64,000 bases of DNA from Hemerocallis citrina (GCA_017893485.1 CM030366.1:72451469-72515468), one strand, 5' to 3'; counted from the first letter of the stretch, positions 10,897 to 24,841 are shown. Notes: generated from the sequence alone by a model not told the origin. Made by a program: numbers and translations.

Positions 10897-12086
10897 CACC
10901 TCTCAGCCTCCACCGAACCCCTACCCGCCGACCCGACGCCCCGCCTCCTGAAATCAGCCCCGACACCCCGCCTCCTGCAGCCACCACCTCACCTCGATGG
11001 TGCTGCCCTCCTCATTTCTTATGGGTTAGTTAAAATTTCAGCTAAGTTCAATTTTGATGGGTTAGTATCTTTGAAAGTAAGTGCCTCCTTCAAAATGATG
11101 ATACCCTATGTATGTTTCAAATTGACTGTGTTTTCCACTACAGGCATCAACAGTTTATTGGAAAAGTGAAGCATGATGTTTTCCACACTCAGAAGACAGG
11201 GAGAAAACGTGTAGTAGTCTCTACTGAAGAAAACATAATTGCCTCCCACAATCTTCGTAAGGGTGAAATCGGTATGTTGGCTTTGACTCCTTTCAATTAT
11301 TGTTGGTTCCTATTTTAGATAGCTGATTTAGGTATTGGAATTAGTGTATTTGCAGTTCCTTAAATAGCTTACTACTTCTTATGAATTAGGTTTCCAATCT
11401 TTAGTTTATCTTTAATTTATTTTCACCAAGCTGAATTTTTATTCATTTCGGATTGATGCAGTTTGGCGGCATGTCCTTAGAGAGAATGATCTTTTGGATC
11501 AAATCGACATTGCTCCCAGGAAATGTAATTCTCTTGCACCTTTATTAATTGATCCTCTTAATTTTGGGTTGTATATTGGTTAATGTTTGTATTTTAGTTC
11601 CTTCCAAAAAAGACATAGTACAGTGAAACAATTGTACTTTTGGATTTTTTGTCTGAAAAAAGACATAGTACAGAGAAACTTGCGTGAACTTCAAGTGGGA
11701 ACAATGACTTAATTTCTGGACCATTTAGAAACACATCAAGATATTATGAAAGATAAGATCAAGTAAAATTTCCATGAATTGTAGAGAGGTCGTTACTATA
11801 TGAGTATAAGATATGCAATACAGTGTTGAAGATTGATGATATGCATGATAAACAAATGTCATTTTCATGTCCAAGTGATAAGTTGACAACGATTTCAAGA
11901 AGGAAAATAAATACATGTCTAATTTTAGAAAGGAATCAGCAATATTTCTAAAGTCACTTGTATCCCATAGGACGATCAACACCATTTGTGATGGTCTTTG
12001 TGTCCTAAATGCATGTGCATAAAATTATCTGGACTTCTGAACTCTGCCCAAGTCATCAAATGATAGTAAACCGGATCAATTTTCTA
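10547..12086 (+). mobile_element. Helitron H1: 5' unit without its own 3' end
   Basis: It begins TCTATATAATAAAACAC after an A, the 5'-TC terminus also seen at 12087 and 27442. It contains a C-run (10629-10650), CT microsatellites (10840-10892) and EMC1-derived exons. It stops abruptly where a second, very similar 5' end starts at 12087; no CTRR terminus is present between them. The simplest reading is a partial 5' duplication of the adjoining Helitron. Confidence 0.75.
11144..11524 (+). pseudogene. Captured EMC1 gene fragment (two exons and an intron), copy 1
   Basis: Exon 1 (11144-11271) follows a TTCCACTACAG acceptor and encodes HQQFIGKVKHDVFHTQKTGR and KRVVVSTEENIIASHNLRKG. Exon 2 (11462-11524) follows GATGCAG and encodes WRHVLRENDLLDQIDIAPRK. 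Spliced across a GTATG...GCAG intron they read EI-V-WRHV, as in the N-terminal beta-propeller of EMC1, subunit 1 of the ER membrane protein insertase complex. The identification is from memory of the family (plant EMC1 has IGKVKH..TGEIFWRHVL-type sequence). Only these exons are present, so it is a transduplicated fragment and not a working gene. Confidence 0.75.
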
Positions 12087-12248
12087 TCTATATAATAAAA
12101 CACAAAGAAAGCTATCAAGTGGCTCTGCTTCAATCTCCCCAAAATCAAAGGCCCAGATCTAACCTCACAAAACACATCCCCCCTCCCCAATTTCAAACCC
12201 AACCCCCTCCCTCCCCCCCCCCAAATTTCAAACCCAAAACTAAAATTC

Positions 12249-12287
<39 letters not shown>

Positions 12288-12699
12288 AGAAATTCACCAC
12301 CCCCTCTCTCTCTCTCTGTGTCTCTCTCTTCCCCCCTATCTCTCTCTCTCATCGATCCCGACCCCCCTCTCTCTCAGCTCCTTTCCCGAACCCCCCTCTT
12401 TCTCCTTCCTTCCCTAACCTCTCTCTCTCTCTATATATCTCTCCCCGATTCCCTCTCTCGCACCTCTCTGCCTCCATTGGACCCATACCCGACGCCCTGC
12501 CTCCTGAAATCAGCCCTGAAGCCCCGCTTCCTGCAGCCACCACCTCTCCTCGATGGTGCTGCCCTCCTCATTTCTTATGAGTTAGTTAAAATTTTAGCTG
12601 AATTCAATTTTGATGGGTTACTATCTTTGAAAGTAAGCGCCTCGTTCGAAATGATGATACCCTATGTGTGTTTCAAATTGACTATGTTTTCCACTACAG

Positions 12700-13078
12700 G
12701 CATCAACAATACATTGGAAAAGTGAAGCATGCTGTTTTCCACACTCAGAAGACAGGGAGAAAACGTGTGGTAGTCTCTACTGAAGAAAACATAATTGCCT
12801 CCCTCAATCTTCGTAGGGGTGAAATCCGTATGTTGGCTTCGACTCCTTTCAATTATTGTTGGTTCCTATTTTAGATAGCTGATTTAGGTATTGGAATTAG
12901 TGTATTTGCAGTTCCTTAAATAGCTTACTACATCTTATGAAATAGGTTTCCAATCTTTAGTTTAACTTTAATTTATTTTCGCCAAGCTAAATTTTTATTC
13001 ATTTCGGATTGATGCAGTTTGGCGGCATGTCCTTGGAGAGTGATCTTTTGGATCAAATCGACATTGCTCCTGGGAAAT
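12700..13078 (+). pseudogene. Captured EMC1 gene fragment, copy 2 (frameshifted)
   Basis: Exon 1 (12700-12827) encodes HQQYIGKVKHAVFHTQKTGR and then KRVVVSTEENIIASLNLRRG. Exon 2 (13018-13078) starts WRHVLGE but has lost two bases relative to the first copy, which puts it out of frame before DLLDQIDIAPGK. Intron borders (GTATG, GATGCAG) are conserved with copy 1. It is close to the 11144-11524 copy at the DNA level, so the two come from one capture event followed by duplication of the Helitron 5' part. Confidence 0.75.
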
Positions 13079-14438
13079 GTAATTATCTTGAACCTTTCAT
13101 AATTGATCCTCTTAATTTTGGGTTGTATATTGGTTATTGTTTGCATTTTAGTTCTGAAACAATTGTACTTTTAGATTCTTTGTCTGAAAAAGACATAGTA
13201 CAGTGAAACTTGTGTGAACCTCGAGTGGGAACAATGACTTAATTTCTAGACCATTTGGAAACTCATCAAGATATTATGAAAGATAAGATCAAGTAAAATT
13301 TCCATGAACTGTGGAGAGGCCTTTACTATATGAGTATAAAATAATAAAATATGCAATACAGTGTTGAAGATTGATGATATGCATGATAAACCAATGTCAT
13401 TTTCATGTCCAGGTGATAAGTTGACAACGATTTGAAGAAGGAAAATAAATACATGTCTAATTTTAGAAAGGAATCAGTAATATTTCTAAAGTCACTTGTA
13501 TCCCATAGGACAATCAACACCATTCGTGATGCTTTGTGTCGTAAATGCATGTGCATAAAATTATCTGGACTTCTGAACTCTGTCCAAGTCATCAAATGAT
13601 AGTAAAAAGGTTCGTTTTTCTATAGTAGAACAAAATGGATCAATCAAGACATGGGAAAATGTTCACCATACTCTATGACTTTTTCAGAAATTATTTAGAA
13701 ATTTTATAGCATGATGAATGGCTCTGGTTGTGCATGGGATGAGAAATGTGGATTTTAGGCTGACGGTAATAACTTACATAGGTAGTCTCCTTAGCTATAT
13801 ATATTTTATAGTAAACTAAAAACCAATGTATAACAATTTTTTAGAAGTTCAATTTTTTTTTTTTGTTTTTTTTTTGTTTTGTTATAGGTGGTGCTGTTGT
13901 TGTTGTCTCTCTCAAAAGTCTTACTCGTCAATTTCTTATCCCATAGGATTCTATTTTTCTTTGACAAATAATCCAGTAGTTGTTGACGTTTTCCCAGAAT
14001 TTTCCGTAGACCCCTTCGCGATAAAAAATATCTTTTATGAAATTCTAAATGTGCAGTAAGTCTCCGTATCTTATCGATGAAACTGAATACTTAAAATTCA
14101 ACAGATCTACGTTTTTTTTCATTTTCTTGTGGAATAGTCGAGATGAATGGATTTTTGACCATAAAAAACAAATTTGTTTATTTGACCATAAAAGACAAAT
14201 TTTCCGTGGATTTTACTGACGATCAACACCATTCGTGATGGCCTTCGTGTCCAAAAATGTTTGTGCATAAGATTATGTGGACTACTGCACTCTATCCAAT
14301 TCATCAATTATAGTAAAACGGATGGTTTTTCTGTAGTAGAACAAATTGGATCAATTAAGACATGGGGAAATGTTCTCCATATCTTATGATATGTTTACAA
14401 CTTATTATTTGAAATGTTATAGCATGAGAATGGCTCTG

Positions 14439-14668
14439 ATTGTGCATGGGATGATACTGAATGTGATTTTAGGCCGACCTTAATAACTTATATAGGTGGT
14501 CTCCTGTTATAGTATATTTTGTCTAATAAACTAAAAACTAACTTATAAAAATCATTGTGCATGGGATGATACTGAATGTGATTTTAGGTCGACCTTAATA
14601 ACTTATATAGGTGGTCTCCTGTTATAGTATATTTTGTCTAATAAACTAAAAACTAACTTATAAAAATC
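14439..14668 (+). repeat. Tandem duplication, two units of 115 bp
   Basis: Units 14439-14553 and 14554-14668 are nearly identical, beginning ATTGTGCATGGGATGATACT. They lie inside Helitron H2 and are non-coding. Confidence 0.9.
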
Positions 14669-14669
14669 T

Positions 14670-16169
14670 TCTGGAAGGGTTCTTTTGTTGTTTGTGGTGG
14701 TGTTGTTGTTGTCTCTCTCAAAACTCATAGTTGTCATTTGGTGAAGAGTAAGTGATGGGCTGAGCGGAGCTAACCTCTTCTTAACTTGCTAAACGCAAAA
14801 GGCAGCCAGGGGTTAATCCATCCTTAACTTCTCTAACATAAAAGTGACATAAATGTTTATAGTTAGCCCCTTAGAAAGTTTAACATGATTTAAGCCCTCA
14901 AAATGAAATAAGCCTCCTTATATGTGTAAACCTTCTATTTTTAAAGTTTATTGATGTGCAAAATATTAGGGGCAATAGCGAAACTTAAGCGACAAACCTT
15001 CTAGATAGGGACAGTTAGGTGCCATCTTTTGATTTAAATGAATTTTTTGATGTGTAAAATATTATTTTAACCTGCAAAGACAGTGCAGAAATTTGCACAG
15101 AAGAAGTATTGCAAGCCTACGATTGGGAATTCTGACAGACCTCCGAAATGCCTCTAGATAGCCCATGACATAAAAGAGGATGACATGAATTGACTTTGGA
15201 TGAGAGGGTGCGATGGTTTGTGAACACCTAAATGTAGTGAACTGATTTCGTCAATTGGTCAAAAACCAAGAGAAGCCAAAACCATCTGTTGACTAGAGGC
15301 AATCTTGGAATTTCTGCATTTGTTTTCCAAAAATGTTGCTTTCTCTGTATAATACTATATTCCATGAATCACCTTTATTTCCTTCTAGATGAGCTGAGCA
15401 TGAGTTGTGATGACTTGCATCCTATGAAGATAATTTCCCCCAGAACCTTATAAATATGATGTCTGTGTGATGTTGCTTGTATTGGCCAGGGGAGGATTGA
15501 TATTAACTACCTGTGATGCGATATTTTTAATTATTTGCAAAATTTCTAAGGAATTGCTATAAAAGGGCTAATATTTTAGGGGATATTTTGCCAAAATTTT
15601 TACTGAAATTCCTATTAGTATTCTAGAATAGAAATGAGGATTTAATTGAGTAGGTGTAGGAAAAAAATTCATTTTGAAAGGTATGTTGGGGTTGATGAAG
15701 AGCATTTTGGGTTCAAACCGTCGAATTTGAAGGCAATCTCTTTTGTACATCAGTCGTTTTGAAAGGTATTGGTTTGAAAATGCATTTTCCTACAAACTAT
15801 TAGTGTTGGTTTTTTTTTTAATTCTCATTGGTTTTGAAAAGATTGTTTCCATTTTCATTAAAATGATTTTTCATTTTTGATCGTGATTTTTCAGGTCTCT
15901 TCATTATGGCGGATTTAGTTGTCTATCCATCTGCAATCTTCATGTTCTGAGAATGTTTGTTATGCTTGATAATTGGGCTTATATTTTTTGTGTGAATCAC
16001 ACCGTAATTATTTCGGGGATTTAGGGCAAATGTTTTCGTCTTTGTTATTAGTTGTACCAGCATGTAGCTCTTTTATTAATCTATAACTATATTCAAGAAT
16101 GTAAAATATCTCATACACTGAAATATATCAAAAATTGGGGCCAACAAGCCAATTTCAGATCAAATTTGC
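14670..16169. other. Non-coding interior of Helitron H2
   Basis: About 1.5 kb of AT-rich sequence with only short chance reading frames. I recognise no gene; captured host fragments cannot be excluded. Confidence 0.4.
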
Positions 16170-16732
<563 letters not shown>

Positions 16733-17234
16733 CTCTTTTAAAATCATACATGCTTAATTACATGAAAACATGACAATGGAGAATTAACTCATGTAGTTTG
16801 AGGCTCCAATCAAATATGAAATCTCTTATGTTGAAGTCACACATAGCAAGTAATTTCGATCCACTATTGTTGAAGATTCACAATACTCTTTTTCAATCCC
16901 GAGCTGCTGACAAATGATCCTACAATATATAAACCAATAAACAATTTAATCATACTTCAGAGTACATCAATGTCTACTGCAAAATGCACATCGATATAAA
17001 TCATCCTTCACAAATCCATGCATATATTTTATTGTTTACAGGGCATTGTTAACGAAAACGTGCTGTAGACACGTGTCCACGGGCAAACCTAGTAATAGAG
17101 ATAAAGTGGAATGTCCTAAGACAATTAAGCCCAAAGAACGAGAAAATAATATATCAAATATCAAGAAGTTGCAATTTCATTCAGAATTGTCATTGCAAGA
17201 AAAAATTAGCATTCGACTACTCGGTCTGAAGTTC

Positions 17235-17390
17235 ATGTTAGAAAGAAAAAAAGGAAAAAAAATATTAGATATATTGTTGTAGTTGCATTAGTTGTTATAT
17301 GTCGGGTAGAACTTGTGTTTATGTATCTTGTATATACACTAGACATTGTACCCATTAAGAGAATCAATAAAAAATAACATACCATTTTCA
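17235..17390 (+). repeat. Ty1/copia LTR (5' side)
   Basis: It begins TGTTAGAAAG and ends CATTTTCA immediately before a tRNA-Met primer site. It shares AGAGAATCAATAA.AAATAAC and the TATGTATCTTGTATA block with the LTR at 27329-27441. The match to that copy is clearly below 90 percent by eye. No target duplication can be matched across the two. Confidence 0.75.
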
Positions 17391-17402
17391 TGGTATCAGA
17401 GC
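17391..17402 (+). promoter_or_regulatory. Primer binding site of the copia element
   Basis: TGGTATCAGAGC directly abuts the LTR end, as is usual for plant Ty1/copia. A short C-rich leader without a clear gag follows (17403-17671). Confidence 0.85.
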
Positions 17403-17671
17403 TTGATTCCTCACCGTAGCCAACCGCCACTATCACCCAAACCAGCTGTAGCCACAACCGTTATCCTCGTCGCCGTCAGCTCCTCCGACCACCGCTGCGC
17501 TCAATGGTTGCTTTTGTCCCTTTCTTTACTCTTGCTGCCCTTGAGATCCAGATCCACGTCAGAGTCACCATCAGTGGGGTCCACCCTCTTACCAACAATC
17601 CCCCTCCTTCCATGTCACTGTAGCTAGCTAGGCACAAAGCCCTAGCCTTTCCTTGCAGGCGACGCTGCCTT

Positions 17672-18744
17672 TGTAACACTCCAGAAATTTAAATACACTA
17701 TTTTAAATTAATAAATAAAATTCAATTTAATTTATTTGATTATTCTGATTTTTTTTGAAATTGTCATTTTTCATGTACGAAACACTTGCAAAGCATGTGC
17801 AAATATTCTTTTGAGATGCAAATTTTAAATTTGAGTTACTAAATAAATTCTCAGAGCTGTAATTGGATTATTTTAAATTTTTGAGATTTTTTGAATAAGA
17901 GAAACTGTCTTCTTAAAAGAATAGGGCTTTTGTGATTTAAACTAAAAAAATTGGTTGCCCGCATTGGGGGGGGGGGGGGGGGTTGTTTCTTGGATAGATA
18001 CTACCCATATTTCATTGAATTATAATTGGAAAGATGAATAATTGAATAATGCAAATTTGGGTTTGTAGAGGGACTTATTTGCAAAAAACCCTCAAGAAAC
18101 CCTAGACCTGGGCCGACCATATATATATGGACAGAAGGAATTTCGGCCAACACTTTCCTTTTCTTTTCTTGGTGATTTTTGGTGGTATCAAGAATGGTGA
18201 TCAATTTCTTAAGGAGGTGAAGGAAATCTTTGATCTTGTGTTCAATCTACAAAAGGTGGGCGTCAACTCCATCTCTCTTGATGTGTTTTTACTACTCATG
18301 AAAAATATAGAATCATTCTAGGTTTAAATCTTTGTGAAATATGATTATATTAGCATGAATATGATGATTTGCTATGAGATGATTGTGAAGATTTTTGTTA
18401 GATAAAGATTGGATGTTAATATAAGGTAAAAACCAAATCTTGGTGGCATGATATTCCTATTTGATTTGTTATTGAGTAATGAATATTCTTGTGCATGAAA
18501 GATCATATTTTTATTCGTGGAAATTGGTTAAATGAACCCATATCATATTGTGGATGATTAGAGTTTATCATATGTTCTAAATATTCATGTTGATCTTATA
18601 ACGAAATGAGAGATGGTTTAATTTCACTTTTGTATAGTTTAACTTGTATAGTATTATTAACTTCCGATTGTTGGAAAGGTTGTAACGGTATTCCAATAAT
18701 AGGCATAACTTGTCATTGAATCGATAGTGATTGGATGATTCGAA
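17672..18744 (+). repeat. Fragment of a gypsy-type LTR interrupting the copia leader
   Basis: The sequence starts TGTAACACTCCAGAAATTT, the start shared by many gypsy LTRs here (TGTAACRCC), and contains a 16 bp G run (about 17967-17982) and a TATATATATGG stretch at 18120. I find no matching TTACA end before the hAT relic begins, so its right limit is approximate. No coding sequence. Confidence 0.5.
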
Positions 18745-20012
18745 AGATGATCATATCACTTGTGGCTTTGCCGTATCCCCATAGTAGTTTAGTAATTGCA
18801 CATCGTATTTTACAAGTTTGTGATATCTTTCATATTCGTGATAAAATTTTTTGTATTAGTTTTGATAATGTATCTAACAACAATGTTTCAATTAGTACAT
18901 TGAATACACAATTAGCTCATCCATATTTAGAATTTTTCACGTTAGATTTTGCGTGTCATATTTTAAATTTATGTGTTCAAGATGTATTGACAATAGCCAA
19001 ACCATTTGTGCATAACATTAGAAATTGAGTACATTTTATTATTTTAAGTGGCTCTATGCCTCAACAATTTAAAGAATGGTACAAGCTTAAGGGTGTACGT
19101 TTTAGAAAATTTTTGAAGGATGTTAAACACCGATGGAACTCTACTTTTGATTTATTAAATATTGTTACTCAATATAAAGCCTACATAAATAATTTTTGTC
19201 TTGCAAAAAAAATGGAAATTTTTTAAATGAATGAACAATCATGATATTATGCCGAATCTTTGTTACAATTTTTAGAACCTTTTAAAACCGCAATTTTAAA
19301 ATTTTCAAAATCTTATGATTCTACTTCTACTAGTATTTTTATTTCACTGATTACTATGATGCAAACTTTTCAAGAAATAATTGATGATATTTACATTGGT
19401 CATATTATTAAACCAACAAACACTAAATTTTTGAAGTACTTTAGTCCTCCTCCTATGTTGTATTGTATTGCTACAGTTATGGATCTTCGTATTAAATTAG
19501 TGGGTACGAGAAGTTTGATTGAAATATATTTTACATGAATCTGAAATTGACTGCAATAAATTTTTAGCTAGCTTTGAATCGACATTGAATAACTTGTATG
19601 ATTATTATAATAGAACTTTTGCATCTAGTAGTACAACTAGTAGAGTTATTTCTTCTTCTTCTACTTCTAAAGGTAAGGGTAAGAGTAAATTAGAAGGTGC
19701 CACTTTTAATTTACTTGCTCAATTTCAATAAAAAACCTAGGACTAATCAACCGAATGAATTGAATTGGTATAATCAACAAGATAGTGAGAGTTTTAATTC
19801 TAAGGTTGATGTGCTACAATGATGGAAAGAACATGAACATGTTTATAATATTCTTAAACATATGGCTAAAGATCAACTAACTCCTCATGTCTCCACAATT
19901 GCTTTAGAAAGTGCATTTTTTACAAGTAACAGGGTTCTGACTGATTATAGGAATTGCTTGAATCTTTAATCATTGGAGATGCTCGTGTGCCTAGAAGATT
20001 GGATGAAGGCTG
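18745..20012 (+). pseudogene. hAT-family transposase pseudogene (RICESLEEPER/DAYSLEEPER type)
   Basis: Fragments in order: the RNase H-like catalytic region (ALPYPHSSLVIAHRILQVCD, IFCISFDNVSNN, then the conserved DFACHILNLCVQD), KDVKHRWNSTFDLL, the central helical part (LLQFLEPFKTAILKFSKS, ATVMDLRIKLVG), and the C-terminal dimerisation region around KDQLTPHVSTIALESAFFTS and LTDYRNCLN. Stops at 19026, 19224 and 19536 and several shifts interrupt it, and the N-terminal BED zinc finger is absent. These enzymes cut and paste DNA. No terminal inverted repeats are recognisable, so the element cannot be delimited. The DFACHILNL motif makes the family call firm. Confidence 0.82.
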
Positions 20013-20176
20013 AAGATAGGACTCAAGAGATCGGAGAAACGTCAAGAAATGTAAGAAAATCACCCGAAGAACAACAACAACAATAGAAAATTGAAGACCA
20101 ACAACATCTAGCTAGCAAATTGTATGTGAAAAATTTGTAAAAAAATCATAGAAATTCGAATGAATAATATACAATT

Positions 20177-23100
20177 TGTAACGCCTCGGATCCCCGTCAT
20201 CGGACATTCGTGACACAACCAGAATCATTGCCTTCAAATGCATCTCAACACAGTAAATATCATGGAAATTGAAAACACTTTTATTGCCATCAGGGTTAAT
20301 ACATCAATAATTACGAATATCAATTTGTCATATCGAACTGTAACGCCCCCCTTTTTTACTCCAAATTCAATTCTTTTAATTTTTATATCACTTTAAACAT
20401 AAACTAAGACAGTTATATTTCAAAGAAAATTTGGGCAGAGTTTTCCCTGAAATTTCTGCCCCAAAACACAAAAAGCTTACGGAATTCCTGCTCTTAATTC
20501 CTCACATCACAGGCAATAATTTCACAGGCTCTCCAGGCCAAAATAAGCAGAGACATACAGGCAATCAATGTATATGCTCTGGGGGCCAAACTCATAATAG
20601 AATATCAAATATCAATTAAAAACCATAAATTTCTTTGAAAACGTAGTCAGGTTTTTAGAAAATAACTTATAAACTACACCACAGAGCCCGGTACTCCACA
20701 ACGAGATGGGTACGGGTCAACAACATAACATGCCGCTCCACACTATACTCATCATCATCATCCACATACTTATAGATCAAAAATACAATTTAAATCATAT
20801 ATTTCACTATTCACATAAATAAACCTTAAACAACAATTGTAAAATGAAGCTCCACTCCACAGAACCATGAATCTACATCTCACCTCTGCACCGCTGAGGA
20901 CCTGTAACAGTAGGGGATCTAGGGTAGTCCATGGACTCCCTAACCTCCCAAATATTAAGTGGTTAGCCATTTCTGGTGTGAGTATAATCTATTAATAAAG
21001 CAAATAAATTAAACTTTATAAGTAAGAATAGAAGGAACTTATGAATACCAAGATAAACAAATCTTACCTGAAATCTGAACATGTAAACATCATAAATGGT
21101 ATTTCACATCAAATACTTTCTAAGTCATTTCCTTTATGCATATCCATACCAGCTCACAACATACTTATCTTTAGTTTGGAAATCATTTCCAAATTAGTCG
21201 TTTAAGGCTCATCACTTTACGCCTTATGCAAATATTCAGGTAGCTTTATTTTCCCATAAAGCTTTACATTCACAAACAACTCTATTTCCACATAAACTGC
21301 ACCTCGTTTATCATTCATTTGCAATTACAGACTCACAACTTAAATTCTTTCCCAATCTCATATCACATAACATCGCATTCATTCATTCTTACAACATATA
21401 TCATCACGTCTCGCAATACATTACTTTCGCACTCATTATACACTTCAACTATCACACTCACAATTTATCATGAATGGAAAATAAACTTGTATCTTGATTT
21501 TCTAGTGTTCGTGTATGCCATGACTTGAAGTCTAATACAAACACAGAATGCAGAACAGATGCACTTAATCTAATGTCGGCAAGACTCTGGACACACATGC
21601 ATCTCATACTACATGTGACCTAGATCAAGCCATTTCTCCAGTTCCGAGATTTGAACCCTCGCTATGCAATGCATTCTAATTTGGTTTATTTCCTGTTCCT
21701 GATAGATAGATCGTGGCAATGAGGTCGCAGATCAATGGTCCCACCATTCTGTAGTCACCTAGTGGTGTCTTAGTTTGCCACTAGTGCCCAGCGCCCGAAC
21801 TCCATTCAACAGTCGTGACGAACTTAAAGATATACCGCAGCATATCTATGGCATCGTATTTCACAGGACCGCAACCCATACGACCAGTTTGTGTCCACCA
21901 GCATGTACTTGGATCCCATCCCGTCCTTACCACGGTACCTCAGGAATCAACAGTGCAAGATACGCACCGCAGCACGTATCCCTAATGACAGGAAGAGACA
22001 ACCCCATAGTATCACTACCTAGTGCTAACTCTCAGAACGAGTTGGATTATAGGGAATCACCCCTAACACCAATTCGATCTTCAAGTGAAACAATAAAAGA
22101 AAACTTAACCAATGCAGTTTATTGGAACAAGTTGTTACCAAATCACACTCGGTGTCGATCAACAATGTCGAGCCTGTCTGGTCTGTCAAATAACAATCAT
22201 CACAGGAATCACATCCACTGATTCCCAATACCTTCACGGTCAGCGACCACATAATTCCGGCCCGTGACCCTCAGCGAGTGGTCTAACGACACCCCAATGT
22301 TGCAATACAATTCAATGAAGGTAAGCACACACGTAACCATCAATTCTTGACCAATGACAGACTCAGGCATCGAGACACCCAACACAAACTGACCAGAGCT
22401 ATATTCCAACTCACTCAGGTCCACCATGAATATTAAGCACAGGAACTTATCCAAGTTCCAAATGAAATGCTAAAACATCATTAAAACCTGATAGCTCATG
22501 ATCACCACACTGCGACATGCAGAAGGTTCCTCATCAATTGTCTGATAAAATAATTCAAGAAATAGCAGTAGCTGTGACCCAAGCTACTCTCATCGGAGTT
22601 CAACACAATCAGATTTCTAGAAGGGTAGGGAAATCCACAGCAATCCCCTAGTGGGCGACTCTCTCAAATATTTAAGAGCTCAAGTCCTCGAGTCAACTTA
22701 AACTTGAAGTTTGGTCTAAACAACAGATTGCTATCTTTCAACGCCCATAACTTCCAACATACAATACAGAATTGCTTGATACTACCCATTCTGGAAAGAT
22801 AAAGCCTTAGTCTACAACTTTTCAGCTAACTATTTCCTCGAATTCAATCATCTTGATACTATAAAATCTCATATACTCTCAATAGTATATTCTTCTTGCA
22901 CGCACTGCACCTTCCAATATCATAAAAGTTGCTCACTCATCGGAAATTCTTGGTTCTGGATCCTATGGGAAGGTGGGAGTGTCTACTTCAACTTTCTAGT
23001 TGAACACCTTTTTCAGACTTTATCATTTGAGTTCTCGAAAACACAAGTTCCATCTTTGGAAAATCATAATTCTCAACCTATAAACTGGAATTACAAATTT

Positions 23101-24795
23101 CAATTGGGTTAGAAAGCTATGACTCCCTACTACGACTCTCTAGTTGGTCAATCTCCCAAACTCTTAACAATAGTTTCCAAATTTCTCATCTACTCAAACT
23201 AGTCAACTTGTACTAGGCTGAACATAGCCCACTTTGAAAGTCAATGATAAATCAACCTTGCGTCCAATGCTCATGAAATTTGAGTTTCTCAATCTACACA
23301 TATACCATTTCATTGTGTCCAAAATTCACATTTAGATTCATCTCACATAATGAGCTACGACTCTTTAAACATAGCACACAAATTCAGCCACTCTTTCAGC
23401 AGAGCATTTACTACCCTTTACCAAACGAACTCTTAAAATTCTAAAATTTGAGAATCGTCAAATAGACTCATACCGAAAACTACCTCCAAAATTTCATAGC
23501 ACGATCCTACATATACAATTAGTTATGATCCTTTTGACTTCAGTCCAAAGGCAATCGGCTTCAGCTCTGTCCTTTCAGACCAGCTGCACTCCATAATTTT
23601 TGAGGTATCAAACGACCTCGAAAATTTGTGAAAGTTAGACTATAGTTGTGGACACATACAGGAGTGTCCACACAAATTCTTAGCTCAAAACACCCAGGTT
23701 ACACTAAGATACGAAATCGGAAATACACAGCAAATCGTAATTTATAATCTTCATAACACACCATGTACATAAAATAAAAGAGATCATACTTACAGAATAT
23801 CCCGCAAAGACTCGAAGCGCCACCACGCTTCCCCGCATCCAAAGTCGCTAATATATCCTATCATCAATTTCAAAGCAATTAAAACTCAATTCATCCAAAC
23901 CAATCATGGGAAAATAATAATACTAACCCCAATACCACACAAGCATTTTATTGAACGCCTGGGATACACACATGCGATGCACGTAATAATCTTATTCCTA
24001 TGGAATTTTTATCCCTAAATAATTACTAGAATCACTCCTAAATTTTCTAATAGCCTAACTATACGAGAACTAATTCATATACATATAGTTCTCTTTTACA
24101 AATGCAAAACCCTAATTTATTAACAACTTACAAATTCTCTAACAACTTGCTAATTTTTCGTATCTACCCTTCCCAACATCTCCTAATCTTCCTACCATAA
24201 TACTCCTACTCAAAAGAAATTGAAAACCCTTAATTTCATACAAACAAAATAACTAGGGTATACCTTTCCGAAGCCCTCTCCAAAAATCGATGCTACCACG
24301 AGCTAGAGCACCCTCCAATTAGCCATTCCCCCAAATTAATTTAAAAACAATGAAGAGATGGGGTGGATTTGGGTGGGGGAGAGCATCGGCTGAAGGTGGG
24401 TTTCGATGGGTTCTTTCCTTTCGGTTGGGAAAGGAACGGGAGAAGGAAAGAAAAGGAGGAGGAAGGAAAAGGTGGGGTGGGGTTTTTATAACAGAAATAA
24501 ATAAATAAATAAATAAATAGATAATTAATATAGGGGAATATTACCTATAAGTCCCCAAGTCTCGAATATATTTCAAATAAACCCCAACTCTCACTCTTTA
24601 AAATACTAACAATCTAAAATATATACGAATGTCTCATAATAACCCTCCAAAAGTATAAAATAAAGTAGACAATATATGTAAAATTTCTCAATAACAATCA
24701 ATTGTTATTAGAAAAATACATAATCGCGTGCAATTCTCAATTGCGCACAGATTACAATGCAAAATAGCCATATGCTATTTTTGCGGGGTATTACA
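20177..24795 (-). mobile_element. 4.6 kb solo LTR of a gypsy element (family G) with target duplication CAATT
   Basis: It starts TGTAACGCCTCGG and ends GGGGTATTACA, and CAATT flanks both sides (20172-20176 and 24796-24800). There is no gag or pol inside, so it is an LTR left by recombination between two LTRs. By analogy with elements B and C (GGGGTA.TACA at the transcription-start side) it lies in the minus orientation; a candidate TATA box (TTATAAAAACCCC on the - strand) is near 24481-24493. A second TGTAACGCC start occurs at 20339, 162 bases in. Several short open frames (for example 21775-22221) are chance reading. Confidence 0.8.
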
Positions 24796-24839
24796 CAATT
24801 TTCTTGCACACTTTCACCCTTTGACTCTTATTACAATCA

Positions 24840-24841
<2 letters not shown>

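Noticed and set aside
10728..11033. Ser/Leu/Pro-rich frames near the Helitron 5' end
   Set aside because: They are translations of CT microsatellites and C-rich tracts.
11144..13078. A real host EMC1 gene
   Set aside because: Only two short exons are present, duplicated within Helitron borders, and one copy is frameshifted.
21775..22221. 148-codon + strand frame in the solo LTR
   Set aside because: No recognisable domain, no start context, and it lies in an LTR that runs the other way; it probably reflects local GC content.
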